Shown here one piece after another: positions 1 through 7,018 of a stretch of DNA of 13,332 bases. The notes below the pieces were generated by a model. The model was not told the DNA's origin and did no database searches. It worked only from the letters and a program-made list of their open reading frames with translations. Source of the stretch: Rhodospirillales bacterium (GTDB taxonomy: Bacteria; Pseudomonadota; Alphaproteobacteria; Acetobacterales; Acetobacteraceae); contig JANXSA010000371.1 of the NCBI GenBank assembly GCA_025352915.1, positions 1 through 13,332 of the forward strand, in the 5' to 3' direction. The stretch's first letter is position 1. The number at the start of each line of letters is the position of its first letter. The translations under genes were made by a program, and so were the position numbers.

Positions 1-713
1 CGGCCATGCTGCAACCCACCGGCATCGTCGCCGCGACCGCCGGGCGCGATCCCGCCGCCGCCGTCGAATACCGCGCCGATGGCGGCCGCGATCTCGCCCC
101 CGGACTGCCGGTGATCGTCATCGTTGACGGCCGCAGCGCCAGCGCCGCCGAGGTGCTGGCCGCCGCCCTGTCCGACCATCGCCGCGCCGTGGTGATCGGC
201 AGCACCACGCTGGGCAAGGGCCTGGTCCAGACCATCGCCCCGCTGCCCGATGGCGGCGAACTGTATTTGACCTGGAGCCGCCTGCTCGCGCCGCGCGGCT
301 GGCCACTACAGGGGCTCGGCGTTGTCCCGCAACTCTGTACCAGCCTCGGCCAGGACGCCCTGGCGCGTAATCTGGCAACCCTGGCGCGCGGACAACAGCC
401 ATTCCAGGCCGGGCTGGAACGCCACCGCACCGCCCGCGCACCGCTGTCGCCGTCCGTCGTCCTGGAAATCCGCGCCATCTGCCCCGCCGCCGAGGGTGGC
501 GACCTCGACCTTGTGGCCGCCCGCGAACTGGCGCGCAGCCCCGCCGCCTATACCGCCGCCCTGATGCCCGCCCTGCCGCCACGATCGGCACTCGGCCGGC
601 CCAGCGCGCCCCCAACCTCCGCGCCCCTGGCCCTCCCGCCTACGGTATTGCCCCAATCCGGCCAGCCCCGCACAGGATCAGGCTTGACGGGCACGGCCGC
701 GATGCGTAACTAG
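1..713 (+). CDS. S41 family peptidase (C-terminal processing protease), 3' part only
   Basis: This is the C-terminal part of a serine protease of the CtpA/Prc (S41) family. These are exported enzymes that cut near the C-terminus of envelope proteins or cell-wall hydrolases. The reading frame is open to the left edge (first full codon at position 3), so the PDZ domain and true start lie outside. Counting from the ATG at 6, the catalytic serine is S46 in GRSASAAEV and the catalytic lysine is K71 in LGKG. The 25-residue spacing matches the known Ser/Lys dyad of the family. After a conserved GWPLQGLGVVP segment come about 130 residues, ending in a Pro/Ala/Ser-rich, probably disordered tail. rpmG follows 60 bp downstream on the same strand, but the two are unlikely to be functionally linked. 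The family call is firm; the exact substrate is unknown. Confidence 0.9.
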   Translation, partial: AMLQPTGIVAATAGRDPAAAVEYRADGGRDLAPGLPVIVIVDGRSASAAEVLAAALSDHRRAVVIGSTTLGKGLVQTIAPLPDGGELYLTWSRLLAPRGWPLQGLGVVPQLCTSLGQDALARNLATLARGQQPFQAGLERHRTARAPLSPSVVLEIRAICPAAEGGDLDLVAARELARSPAAYTAALMPALPPRSALGRPSAPPTSAPLALPPTVLPQSGQPRTGSGLTGTAAMRN

Positions 714-773
714 CGCGCCTCGCCGGTCATCTTCTCCGCACCGGCAGCCGCTCCACGTTCGGGACATTCCACC

Positions 774-941
774 ATGGCCAAGTCCAACACCATCCAGATC
801 AAGCTCGTATCCAGCGCGGATACCGGGCATTTCTACGTCACCAAGAAGAACGCCCGTGCCCAGACCGGCAAGATGGAGCTGCGCAAGTACGACCCCGTCG
901 CGCGCAAGCACGTCGCCTACAAGGAAGCCAAGATCAAGTAG
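774..941 (+). CDS. rpmG: 50S ribosomal protein L33 (bL33)
   Basis: This 55-residue protein begins [20 protein letters not shown] and ends in a basic KEAKIK tail. It is a full-length bL33, a component of the large ribosomal subunit. The core [22 protein letters not shown] is characteristic of the family. It has no cysteine at all, so it is the C-minus form that does not bind zinc. The ATG is preceded by a weak GGGA about nine bases upstream. A rho-independent terminator follows 28 bp after the stop. Downstream and convergent is pleD; I recall pleD and rpmG as frequent neighbours in alphaproteobacteria, although there usually in the same direction. Confidence 0.96.
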   Translation: MAKSNTIQIKLVSSADTGHFYVTKKNARAQTGKMELRKYDPVARKHVAYKEAKIK

Positions 942-969
942 GATCAGGTAAACTCGCCGAGCCGGTCAC

Positions 970-992
970 AAGGGCGCGCGAGCGTCCTTTTT
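970..992 (+). terminator. Rho-independent terminator of rpmG
   Basis: A stem GGGCGC (972-977), a GCGA loop (978-981) and GCGTCC (982-987), extended by A-T pairs at the base, is followed directly by TTTTT (988-992). It lies 28 bp past the rpmG stop and 12 bp before the end of the convergent pleD gene. The stem contains one G-T pair. Confidence 0.75.
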
Positions 993-1004
993 GATTCCCG
1001 CCCC

Positions 1005-2378
1005 TCACACCGCCAGCGTCTGATCGACCTCAACCCGATTCCGCCCCGCCCGCTTGGCGACGTATAGCGCCTGGTCCGCCGCCTGGATCAGCCGCTCCGG
1101 CGTGATGCTCACCCCCGGCACACAGCACGCCACCCCCACACTGACCGTCAGGTGATGCGACAGCCCGGTCTCCGGCACAAAGCGCAACTCCTCGATCGCG
1201 CCCCGCAGCCGCTCGGCGGCACTCAGCGCATCAAGCTCGCCCGTCCCCGGCATCACGACGACGAACTCCTCGCCGCCATAGCGCGCGATCGAGTCGAACA
1301 CCCGCACCCGACCCCGCAGCGTCTGCGCAATCAGCGTCAGCGCGGCATCGCCGACCTGATGCCCCCATTGGTCATTGATCGTCTTGAAGTGATCGACATC
1401 CAGCATCAGCACCGCCAGCCCGTTCGGCTGCCCCGCCGCCAGCAGACTTTGCAGATGCCGCGACAGATAGCGCTGGTTGTAGAACCCGGTCAGCGGATCA
1501 GTCAGCGCCAGCTCCAGCGCATGGCCGAGGTCGCTGCGCAGCCGGTCCTGGTAGAACTTCCGCCGGATCTGGTTGCGCGCCCGCGCCCGCAGCTCCAGCG
1601 CATCCAGCGGCCGCAACAGCCAGTCATTGGCACCGAGATCAAACCCGCGCAGCACCAGGTCGCGCTGCTCCGGCTCGGCGATCACCAGCATGGGGATCGC
1701 CTGCGTCGCCTCGCCGGCCCGCAACCGCGACGCCAGCCGCAGCGGATCATCGGCCACCATCGACAGGCTGATCACCACCAGGTCGAACTGGATCGCCTGG
1801 GTCAGCGCCAGCATCTCGGCCTCGCAGCTCGCCCGCCCGGCCAGCACGCCCTCCTGCTGCAACGCATCCTGCACCGCGGCGGCCGACTCGTCCCAGTCAT
1901 CGACCACCAGCGCCCGGGCACCCGCCACCGACGGCAACGCCAGCGTATCGACGCCAAGCCCCAGCGCATGCGCCGTCTCGCCGCGCACCCGCCACTCATC
2001 CAACAGCCGCTTGAGCCGAACCAGCGAGCGCGTCCGCGCCAACAGGGTGACGAAATCGACCGGCTTGGTCAGGAAATCATCCGCCCCGGCCTCCAGCCCG
2101 CGCACCCGCTCCTCGTTCTGGTCCAGAGTCGTGACCATCACCACCGGGATATGCCGCGTCACCGCATCCCGCTTCAGCGCGCGACACGTCTCGAAGCCAT
2201 CCATGTCCGGCATCATCACGTCGAGCAGGATCAGGTCGGGCTGCCAGGTCCGCGCCAGGTGCAACGCATCATGGCCGTCCTGCGCTGTCGCCACCTGGTA
2301 GTACTCGGCCGCGAGTCGCGCCTCCAACAGCCGCACATTCGCCGCCACGTCATCCACAATCAGGATCCGTGCCGTCAT
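1005..2378 (-). CDS. pleD: PleD: REC-REC-GGDEF diguanylate cyclase response regulator
   Basis: This protein makes the second messenger cyclic di-GMP from two GTP when phosphorylated. In Caulobacter PleD drives the motile-to-sessile transition. The protein is 457 residues, close to Caulobacter PleD (454, from memory). REC1 (about 1-120) has the acidic pair D9/D10, phospho-acceptor D53 in LLDVMMPDMDG, T83 and K105. REC2 (about 153-270) is degenerate: S204 stands at the acceptor position and R256 replaces the lysine, consistent with its known adaptor role in dimerisation. The GGDEF domain (about 290-455) has an intact GGEEF at 368-372 and an RxxD inhibitory site at R359/D362, so activity and product inhibition are both predicted. 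The start MTARILIVDD matches the family N-terminus. No divK lies beside it; the divergent neighbour is an acyl-CoA ligase. Confidence 0.96.
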   Translation of the reverse strand: MTARILIVDDVAANVRLLEARLAAEYYQVATAQDGHDALHLARTWQPDLILLDVMMPDMDGFETCRALKRDAVTRHIPVVMVTTLDQNEERVRGLEAGADDFLTKPVDFVTLLARTRSLVRLKRLLDEWRVRGETAHALGLGVDTLALPSVAGARALVVDDWDESAAAVQDALQQEGVLAGRASCEAEMLALTQAIQFDLVVISLSMVADDPLRLASRLRAGEATQAIPMLVIAEPEQRDLVLRGFDLGANDWLLRPLDALELRARARNQIRRKFYQDRLRSDLGHALELALTDPLTGFYNQRYLSRHLQSLLAAGQPNGLAVLMLDVDHFKTINDQWGHQVGDAALTLIAQTLRGRVRVFDSIARYGGEEFVVVMPGTGELDALSAAERLRGAIEELRFVPETGLSHHLTVSVGVACCVPGVSITPERLIQAADQALYVAKRAGRNRVEVDQTLAV

Positions 2379-2519
2379 CGCTCAAGTCCCGTGCGGCACG
2401 CCGCGCCGATTGCCACTATCCCACCACTCAAAAAAGACCTCGTACCGCTCCGGCCAAACCGTCAACCGCGCATAAGCGGCCATCCACCGGCGCCATGCCG
2501 ATAATGACACGCAACATAT

Positions 2520-2538
2520 TGACGAATACGATACGTCA
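2520..2538. promoter_or_regulatory. Imperfect 19-bp inverted repeat, candidate operator
   Basis: TGACG (2520-2524) is mirrored by CGTCA (2534-2538), and an inner AT/AT pair also matches, giving 7 of 9 complementary positions around the centre at 2529. It sits in the most AT-rich part of the pleD/ligase gap, 149 bp before the ligase ATG. The size fits a dimeric repressor such as TetR or GntR type, but no regulator gene is adjacent, so this is only a candidate. Confidence 0.3.
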
Positions 2539-2674
2539 CCTCGGCCCGGACGCCAATGCGGCGGTTGCGCCGCGAAATTGCATGGCCATCCCGCCCGCAA
2601 TGCCGCCAAACTTCCCCCGACCCGCCCTCTGGCGCTACCTTGGCGCCAAAGCAGCCGGCCGACCGGCCGCGCAC

Positions 2675-2680
2675 AGGAAA
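2675..2680 (+). promoter_or_regulatory. Ribosome binding site of the acyl-CoA ligase
   Basis: AGGAAA lies six bases before the ATG at 2687. It decides the start codon in a frame that stays open another 106 codons upstream. Confidence 0.65.
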
Positions 2681-2686
2681 CGCCGC

Positions 2687-4315
2687 ATGTCCGCCAGCGA
2701 CTATGACCTGCCGAAGAACGCCGCCAACCACGCGCCGCTGTCGCCGCTGAGCTACCTGTCACGCACCGAAGCCGTGTATCCGAACCGCATCGCCGTGATC
2801 CACGGTGACCGCCGCATCACCTGGGCGCAGGCCGGCGAGCGCTGCCGCCGCCTCGCCAGCGCGCTCGCCAGCCTGGGCATCACCAAGGGCGACACGGTCG
2901 CCGCCATGCTGCCCAACATCCCCGAGATGTTCGAGGCGCATTTCGGCGTGCCGATGACCGGCGCCATCCTCAACGCGCTGAACATCCGCCTGGACGCCGC
3001 CACCATCGCCTTCATCCTCCAGCACGGCGAGGCCAAAATCCTGCTGACCGACCGCGAGTTCAGCGCCACCATCGCGGCCGCCCTGGCCCTGATCCCCGCC
3101 AAAAAACGCCCCATCGTCATCGACGTCATCGACGACCTCGCCCCACCGGGTGCCCGCCAAGGCACGCTGGAATACGAAGCCGTCCTGGCCGCCGCCGACC
3201 CCGACTACCCGATTACCCTGCCGGACGACGAATGGGACGCCATCGCGCTGAACTACACCTCCGGCACCACCGGCAACCCCAAAGGCGTCGTCTACCACCA
3301 CCGCGGCGCCTATCTGAACGCCACCTCCAACGTGCTGACCTGGGCCATGCAAGCCCACCCGGTCTATCTCTGGACCCTGCCGATGTTTCACTGCAACGGC
3401 TGGTGCTTCCCCTGGACCATCACCGCCATGGCCGGCACCCATGTCTGCCTGCGCCGCGTCGAGCCAACCGCCGTGCTGGACGCAATCGTCGCCCACGGCG
3501 TCACCCACATGTGCGGCGCCCCGATCATCGCCAACATGCTGATCAACGTGCCCGACGCCGCTTTCCCGGATTTTGGCGGCAAAGTGGTGGAGTTCATGAC
3601 CGCCGGCGCCCCGCCCCCCGCCGCCGTCATCGCCGGGATCGAGCGCCGCGGCTTCCACATCACCCATGTCTACGGCCTGACCGAAGTCTACGGGCCCGTC
3701 ACCGTCTGCGCCTGGCAGGACGAATGGAACGCCCTGCCGGCCGAAGATCAGGCCCGCATCAAGGCCCGCCAGGGCGTTCGCTACCACTCGCTGGAAGGCC
3801 TCATGGTCGCCGACGCCCGGACCCTCGCCCCCATGCCCAAGGACGGCACCACGATGGGAGAGGTGTTCATGCGCGGAAATCCGGTGATGAAAGGCTACCT
3901 GAAAAACCAAAAAGCCACCGCCGAAGCCTTCGCAGGCGGCTGGTTCCACACCGGCGACCTCGGCGTCTGGCACCCGGACGGCTACATCGAGCTGAAAGAC
4001 CGCTCCAAGGACATCATCATCTCCGGCGGCGAAAACATCTCCACCATCGAAATCGAGGACGTGCTCTACCGCCACCCCGCCATCCTCGAAGCCGCCGTCG
4101 TCGGCCGCCCAGACGAAACCTGGGGCGAAACCCCCTGCGCCTTCGTCACCCTTAAACCCGACGCCACCGCCACCGCCGAGGAGCTGATCGCCTTCTGCCG
4201 CGCCAACATGGCCCGCTTCAAAGTGCCCAAGACCGTCGTCTTCGGCACCCTGCCCAAGACCAGCACCGGCAAGATGCAGAAATACGTCCTGCGCGAGCGG
4301 GCGGCGGCGCTGTGA
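2687..4315 (+). CDS. Acyl-CoA synthetase (AMP-forming ligase, DmdB-like)
   Basis: This 542-residue enzyme of the ANL superfamily activates a carboxylic acid with ATP to an acyl-adenylate and then to the acyl-CoA thioester. Visible motifs are the P-loop YTSGTTGNPKGV (190-201), YGLTE (329-333), HTGD with D424, the hinge region DRSKDIIISGGENIS, and catalytic lysine K529 in PKTSTGKMQK. All key residues are present. The sequence resembles the subgroup that contains the 3-methylmercaptopropionyl-CoA ligase DmdB and related medium- or short-chain fatty acyl ligases, so the true substrate cannot be fixed from sequence. The start at 2687 is chosen from its AGGAAA Shine-Dalgarno and from family length. 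It is divergent from pleD. No beta-oxidation gene is adjacent. An AT-rich inverted-repeat element begins 9 bp after the stop. Confidence 0.93.
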   Translation: MSASDYDLPKNAANHAPLSPLSYLSRTEAVYPNRIAVIHGDRRITWAQAGERCRRLASALASLGITKGDTVAAMLPNIPEMFEAHFGVPMTGAILNALNIRLDAATIAFILQHGEAKILLTDREFSATIAAALALIPAKKRPIVIDVIDDLAPPGARQGTLEYEAVLAAADPDYPITLPDDEWDAIALNYTSGTTGNPKGVVYHHRGAYLNATSNVLTWAMQAHPVYLWTLPMFHCNGWCFPWTITAMAGTHVCLRRVEPTAVLDAIVAHGVTHMCGAPIIANMLINVPDAAFPDFGGKVVEFMTAGAPPPAAVIAGIERRGFHITHVYGLTEVYGPVTVCAWQDEWNALPAEDQARIKARQGVRYHSLEGLMVADARTLAPMPKDGTTMGEVFMRGNPVMKGYLKNQKATAEAFAGGWFHTGDLGVWHPDGYIELKDRSKDIIISGGENISTIEIEDVLYRHPAILEAAVVGRPDETWGETPCAFVTLKPDATATAEELIAFCRANMARFKVPKTVVFGTLPKTSTGKMQKYVLRERAAAL

Positions 4316-4324
4316 AGAAAGCAA

Positions 4325-4432
4325 GTTCTTTTTTGAAAAAAAGAACCAAAAAACTTTCATCTATTTTGCCCAGCCGAACGGCCAGGCAAACGGATGAAAG
4401 CCTTTTTGCTTCTTTTTCCTCAGAAAAAGAAG
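4325..4432. repeat. AT-rich composite inverted-repeat element, copy 1
   Basis: This 108-bp structure is built of nested palindromes in otherwise GC-rich DNA. The left arm is a hairpin (GTTCTTTTT 4325-4333 with its complement 4338-4346). The right arm is a similar hairpin (CTTCTTTTT 4409-4417 with AAAAAGAAG 4424-4432). Between them, CTTTCATC (4354-4361) pairs with GATGAAAG (4393-4400), then TTTGCC (4365-4370) with GGCAAA (4385-4390), then GCCG (4373-4376) with CGGC (4379-4382). A single strand could therefore fold into a long central stem carrying a hairpin at each side of its base. The arms belong to the same sequence family as those at 10827-10990. It starts 9 bp after the acyl-CoA ligase stop. 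Hairpins here lack a downstream T-run, so it is not a standard terminator. Confidence 0.8.
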
Positions 4433-4460
4433 ACCTTCCATTTTCCTTGCGAAGACCCTG

Positions 4461-4748
4461 ATGGACCCGCTCGCCACCGCTGCCGCTCGCGCCATCGCCT
4501 ACCGCCACCGCGTCATGGCCGAACGTGCCGCAACCCCGGCCCCGTATGCCGAAATGGCCATCATCTTCAACGCCCCCTTGCCGGAGTCCGGCAGCGACGG
4601 CACCGAAACCATCACCGACTTGGCCACCCTCGCCGAATCCGGCCTGCACGCCACCGAAGCCGCCGCCGACCGCGCCACCGCCGCCATCCGCCACGCCTGG
4701 CACGCCGTCCAACAGGCCCCCGCTACCACTGACAGGTTCCCCGCATGA
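4461..4748 (+). CDS. Small protein of unknown function, coupled to methyltransferase
   Basis: The predicted product has 95 residues, starting MDPLATAAARAIAYRHRVMA. It is Ala-rich, mostly helical in appearance, with no signal peptide, membrane segment, cysteine or motif that I recognise. Evidence that it is a real gene is its codon use, with nearly all codons ending in C or G as in the neighbours, and its stop TGA, which overlaps the ATG of the methyltransferase as ATGA (4745-4748). That overlap is a usual sign of translational coupling. An ATG at 4515 (MAERAATPAP) is an alternative start giving 77 residues; neither start has a good Shine-Dalgarno. It begins 28 bp after the AT-rich element. 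Confidence 0.6.
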   Translation: MDPLATAAARAIAYRHRVMAERAATPAPYAEMAIIFNAPLPESGSDGTETITDLATLAESGLHATEAAADRATAAIRHAWHAVQQAPATTDRFPA

Positions 4749-5602
4749 CCGAAGCCGACCGCCACGCCCGCCAGGTCGAAGCCTGGAACGGCCCCATGGG
4801 CGCCCAATGGGCCGCCAACGAGGCCCGCACCGAACGCGGCCTCGCCCCGGTCCTCGAAGCCCTCCTCGCCTGGTCCGCCCCCACCCAAGGCCAGCGCATT
4901 GTCGATGTCGGCTGCGGCGCCGGCGGCACCACCCTGGCCCTGGCCAACGCCGTCGCCCCCACCGGCGAAGTCATCGGCCTGGACGTCTCCGCCGTCATCC
5001 TGGAGGCCGCCCGCGCCCGCCTCGCCGATACCCCCAACGCCCGCCTCGAATTGGCCGATGCCCTCACCTGGACCCTCGAAGGCCCCCCTGCCGATCTCCT
5101 TTTCTCCCGCTTCGGCGTGATGTTCTTCGGCAACCCCGTCGCCGCCTTCGCCAATCTGCGCCGCGCCCTCGCCCCCGCTGGCCACTTCGCCTTCGCCGCC
5201 TGGGCCGCACTCGAAGATAACCCCTGGATCAACCTGCCCCTCCAAGCCGCGCTGACCGTCATCCCGCCCCCACCGCCGGCCGACCCCGACGAACCCGGCC
5301 AGCTCGCCTTCGGCAACCCCGCCCGCGTCCAACGCATCCTGCACGACGCCGGCTACCCCCGCGTCCACCACCGCGCCTTCGACTTCACCATGCGCTACCC
5401 CGCCGACGACCTCGCCCGCACCGCCGCCGGCCTCGCCACCATGGGCCAGGTCGGCCGCCTCCTGCGCGACCGCCCGGACGCCGAACGCACCCGCGCCACC
5501 GAGGCGATCGCCGCCGCCCTCGCCCCCTTGGCCCAGGATGCCTGGATTGTACTTCCCGCCCGGGTCTGGCTGTTCCGCGCCACCTCAGACGGCCAGCGGT
5601 AG
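4745..5602 (+). CDS. Class I SAM-dependent methyltransferase
   Basis: This 285-residue protein has a Rossmann-type SAM-binding fold. Motif I is VDVGCGAGG (53-61), the acidic residue after strand beta2 that binds the SAM ribose is D80 in VIGLDVS, and a beta4-like segment DLLFSRFGVMFF follows near 117-128. The C-terminal half holds the substrate region and is not diagnostic. The general fold resembles UbiE/Methyltransf_11 small-molecule methyltransferases, so the substrate is unknown. It overlaps the preceding small gene by 4 bp and is probably co-translated with it. Its 3' end overlaps the convergent histidine kinase gene by 18 bp (5585-5602), leaving no room for a conventional terminator between them. 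Confidence 0.88.
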   Translation: MTEADRHARQVEAWNGPMGAQWAANEARTERGLAPVLEALLAWSAPTQGQRIVDVGCGAGGTTLALANAVAPTGEVIGLDVSAVILEAARARLADTPNARLELADALTWTLEGPPADLLFSRFGVMFFGNPVAAFANLRRALAPAGHFAFAAWAALEDNPWINLPLQAALTVIPPPPPADPDEPGQLAFGNPARVQRILHDAGYPRVHHRAFDFTMRYPADDLARTAAGLATMGQVGRLLRDRPDAERTRATEAIAAALAPLAQDAWIVLPARVWLFRATSDGQR

Positions 5603-7018
5603 CCGCACCACCATCGAAAACCCGCCGCCCGCCCGGTTTTCCGCAGCGAGGCTGCCGCCCAGCAACAGCACGTGCTGCCGCACCAGCCACAACCCGATGC
5701 CGAAATGCGTGCCGGACTGTCCCCGCCCTGTGTGATCGGGACGGTGGCTGTAGTAGCGCTCGAAGATCCGCCCAATCCGCTCCGGCGCCACCCCCGGCCC
5801 GTCATCGGCCACCGTCAACACCGCCTCGCCGCCCGCGCGCGCCAGCCCCACCTGCACCATCCCCCCGGCCGGCGAAAACCCCAGCGCATTCTCGATCAAA
5901 TTCTCCAACACCGTCTCCAAGGCGTCCGCCTGCGCCCGCACCGCAAGGCCCGGCTCGATCGCACCGACAACCCTGCCATCGCCAAACCCCGCCACCACGG
6001 CCTCGGCCAGTGCCGAGACATCGACCCGCACCAGCTCCGGCTCCAGCAGATCGGCCGCCGCGCTGTCCAACACCCGCGCCGATCGCACCAACCCGTCCAG
6101 CCGGTCAAGTGCTGCGTCGACCGGCGCCAACGCCGCCCCGCCCGACGGCCGCAGCGGCTCCAGCGCCTGGCGAATGACCCCGATCGGCCCCTTGAAGGCG
6201 TGGGCGTTTGCCTCGGCCGCCTGGCGCAGCATCTCGGCCCCGCGCCGCAACCGCCGCACCATGTCGTCGAACGCCCCGGCCAGGCCGGACAGCTCCGGCA
6301 CCGACGCCGCCTCGGCGAACCCCAACCCCGCCGCCTCGCTGGCCGCCAGATTCTGCATCCGGCGCAAATCGCGCCACACCCCGGCAAACACCAGCACCAC
6401 CAGTGCAGCCATCAGCCCATAGATGGCCAGCGCCGCCCGCGCCTCCGGCCGCCGCCAGTACGGACCGGGATCGGCCACGCCACGCAGCCGCATTTCGTCC
6501 GTGCCAATCACCACCGCCCAGCACCCGGCCACCCCCGCCACGGCCACCACCGCCGTCAACACCTCCGACCCCGCACCCAACAGCAGCGGCCCCAACAGCG
6601 TCGCCCCGGCCCGCGGTGCCGCGCACCCCTCGGCCGCCATCGGCAGCACGCCGAGATCGCGCAACTGCCGCCGCTCGGCATCCACCTCATCGGGCGCGAT
6701 GGCGGGTGCCGCGGCCAACAGGAAAAACCCGTCGGCGTTGCCCCCCGGCGGGCGCAGCAGCACCCGGATGCGCCGCTGCCCGCCGGCATAATGCGCCAGC
6801 ACCGCCGGCAATCGCTCGATATCGGCCGGCGCCAGCGGACCCAGCTCGCCCGCCAGCCCGGTGCCGATCGCCGACCCGGCATCGGCCACCGCCGCCAGCA
6901 ATAACGTCCGCCGCTCGGCATCGGCATCGCCCAGCACCCGCAAAACCAGCAACGGCGCCGCCACCAGCACCACCACCAGCACCAGCGTCTGCAACCGCAG
7001 CGACCGCCACCAGCGCAT
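5585..7018 (-). CDS. Sensor histidine kinase, ChvG-like, membrane-bound
   Basis: This 477-residue kinase autophosphorylates on a histidine and passes phosphate to the regulator encoded just upstream. The order is TM1 (about 9-29), a periplasmic sensor region of about 165 residues containing C132 and C166, TM2 (about 196-215), a HAMP-like linker, H-box with H273 in AHAFKGPIGVIRQ, N-box (N373/N377 in NLIEN), G1 box DDGPGV (405-410) and G2 box GTHFGIGLWLV. The H-box departs from the usual H-E/D-x-R/K-T/N-P: alanine follows the histidine and glycine precedes the proline. The catalytic ATPase boxes look complete. The ATG at 7018 overlaps the regulator stop by one base (TGATG); a GTG at 7021 is the alternative. 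The overall layout resembles ChvG/ExoS envelope-stress kinases, but orthology is not proven. Confidence 0.88.
   Translation of the reverse strand: MRWWRSLRLQTLVLVVVLVAAPLLVLRVLGDADAERRTLLLAAVADAGSAIGTGLAGELGPLAPADIERLPAVLAHYAGGQRRIRVLLRPPGGNADGFFLLAAAPAIAPDEVDAERRQLRDLGVLPMAAEGCAAPRAGATLLGPLLLGAGSEVLTAVVAVAGVAGCWAVVIGTDEMRLRGVADPGPYWRRPEARAALAIYGLMAALVVLVFAGVWRDLRRMQNLAASEAAGLGFAEAASVPELSGLAGAFDDMVRRLRRGAEMLRQAAEANAHAFKGPIGVIRQALEPLRPSGGAALAPVDAALDRLDGLVRSARVLDSAAADLLEPELVRVDVSALAEAVVAGFGDGRVVGAIEPGLAVRAQADALETVLENLIENALGFSPAGGMVQVGLARAGGEAVLTVADDGPGVAPERIGRIFERYYSHRPDHTGRGQSGTHFGIGLWLVRQHVLLLGGSLAAENRAGGGFSMVVRLPLAV

Larger units (their letters stand above)
2379..2686. promoter_or_regulatory. 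Divergent intergenic region between pleD and the acyl-CoA ligase
   Basis: These 308 bp have no convincing gene. They must hold the promoters for both divergent genes. The middle (about 2505-2540) is distinctly more AT-rich than the surroundings and contains a 19-bp imperfect inverted repeat (listed separately). Nearer the ligase, two GC-rich hairpins could form in the leader: TGGCGC (2630-2635) with GCGCCA (2643-2648), and GCCGG (2654-2658) with CCGGC (2663-2667). No clear -35/-10 pair could be assigned by eye. The frame of the ligase stays open through the whole gap, but the residues it would encode look unlike the family. Confidence 0.55.

Noticed and set aside
1152..2504. 450-codon plus-strand open frame opposite pleD
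   Set aside because: Arg/Gln/His-rich composition without motifs; pleD on the minus strand is unambiguous.
2369..2686. An in-frame N-terminal extension of the acyl-CoA ligase by 106 residues
   Set aside because: The frame is open, but the extra residues are unlike ligase N-termini, the AGGAAA site supports 2687, and the extension would reach into the pleD start region.
4325..4346. Left hairpin of element 1 as a rho-independent terminator for the acyl-CoA ligase
   Set aside because: The stem is almost all A-T with no GC clamp beyond two pairs and no T-run follows on the plus strand, so it does not fit the standard form.
2759..4360. Long open frame on the minus strand opposite the acyl-CoA ligase
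   Set aside because: It is a Gly/Val/Asp-rich low-complexity shadow typical of antisense frames in GC-rich genes; the plus-strand frame has all ligase motifs.
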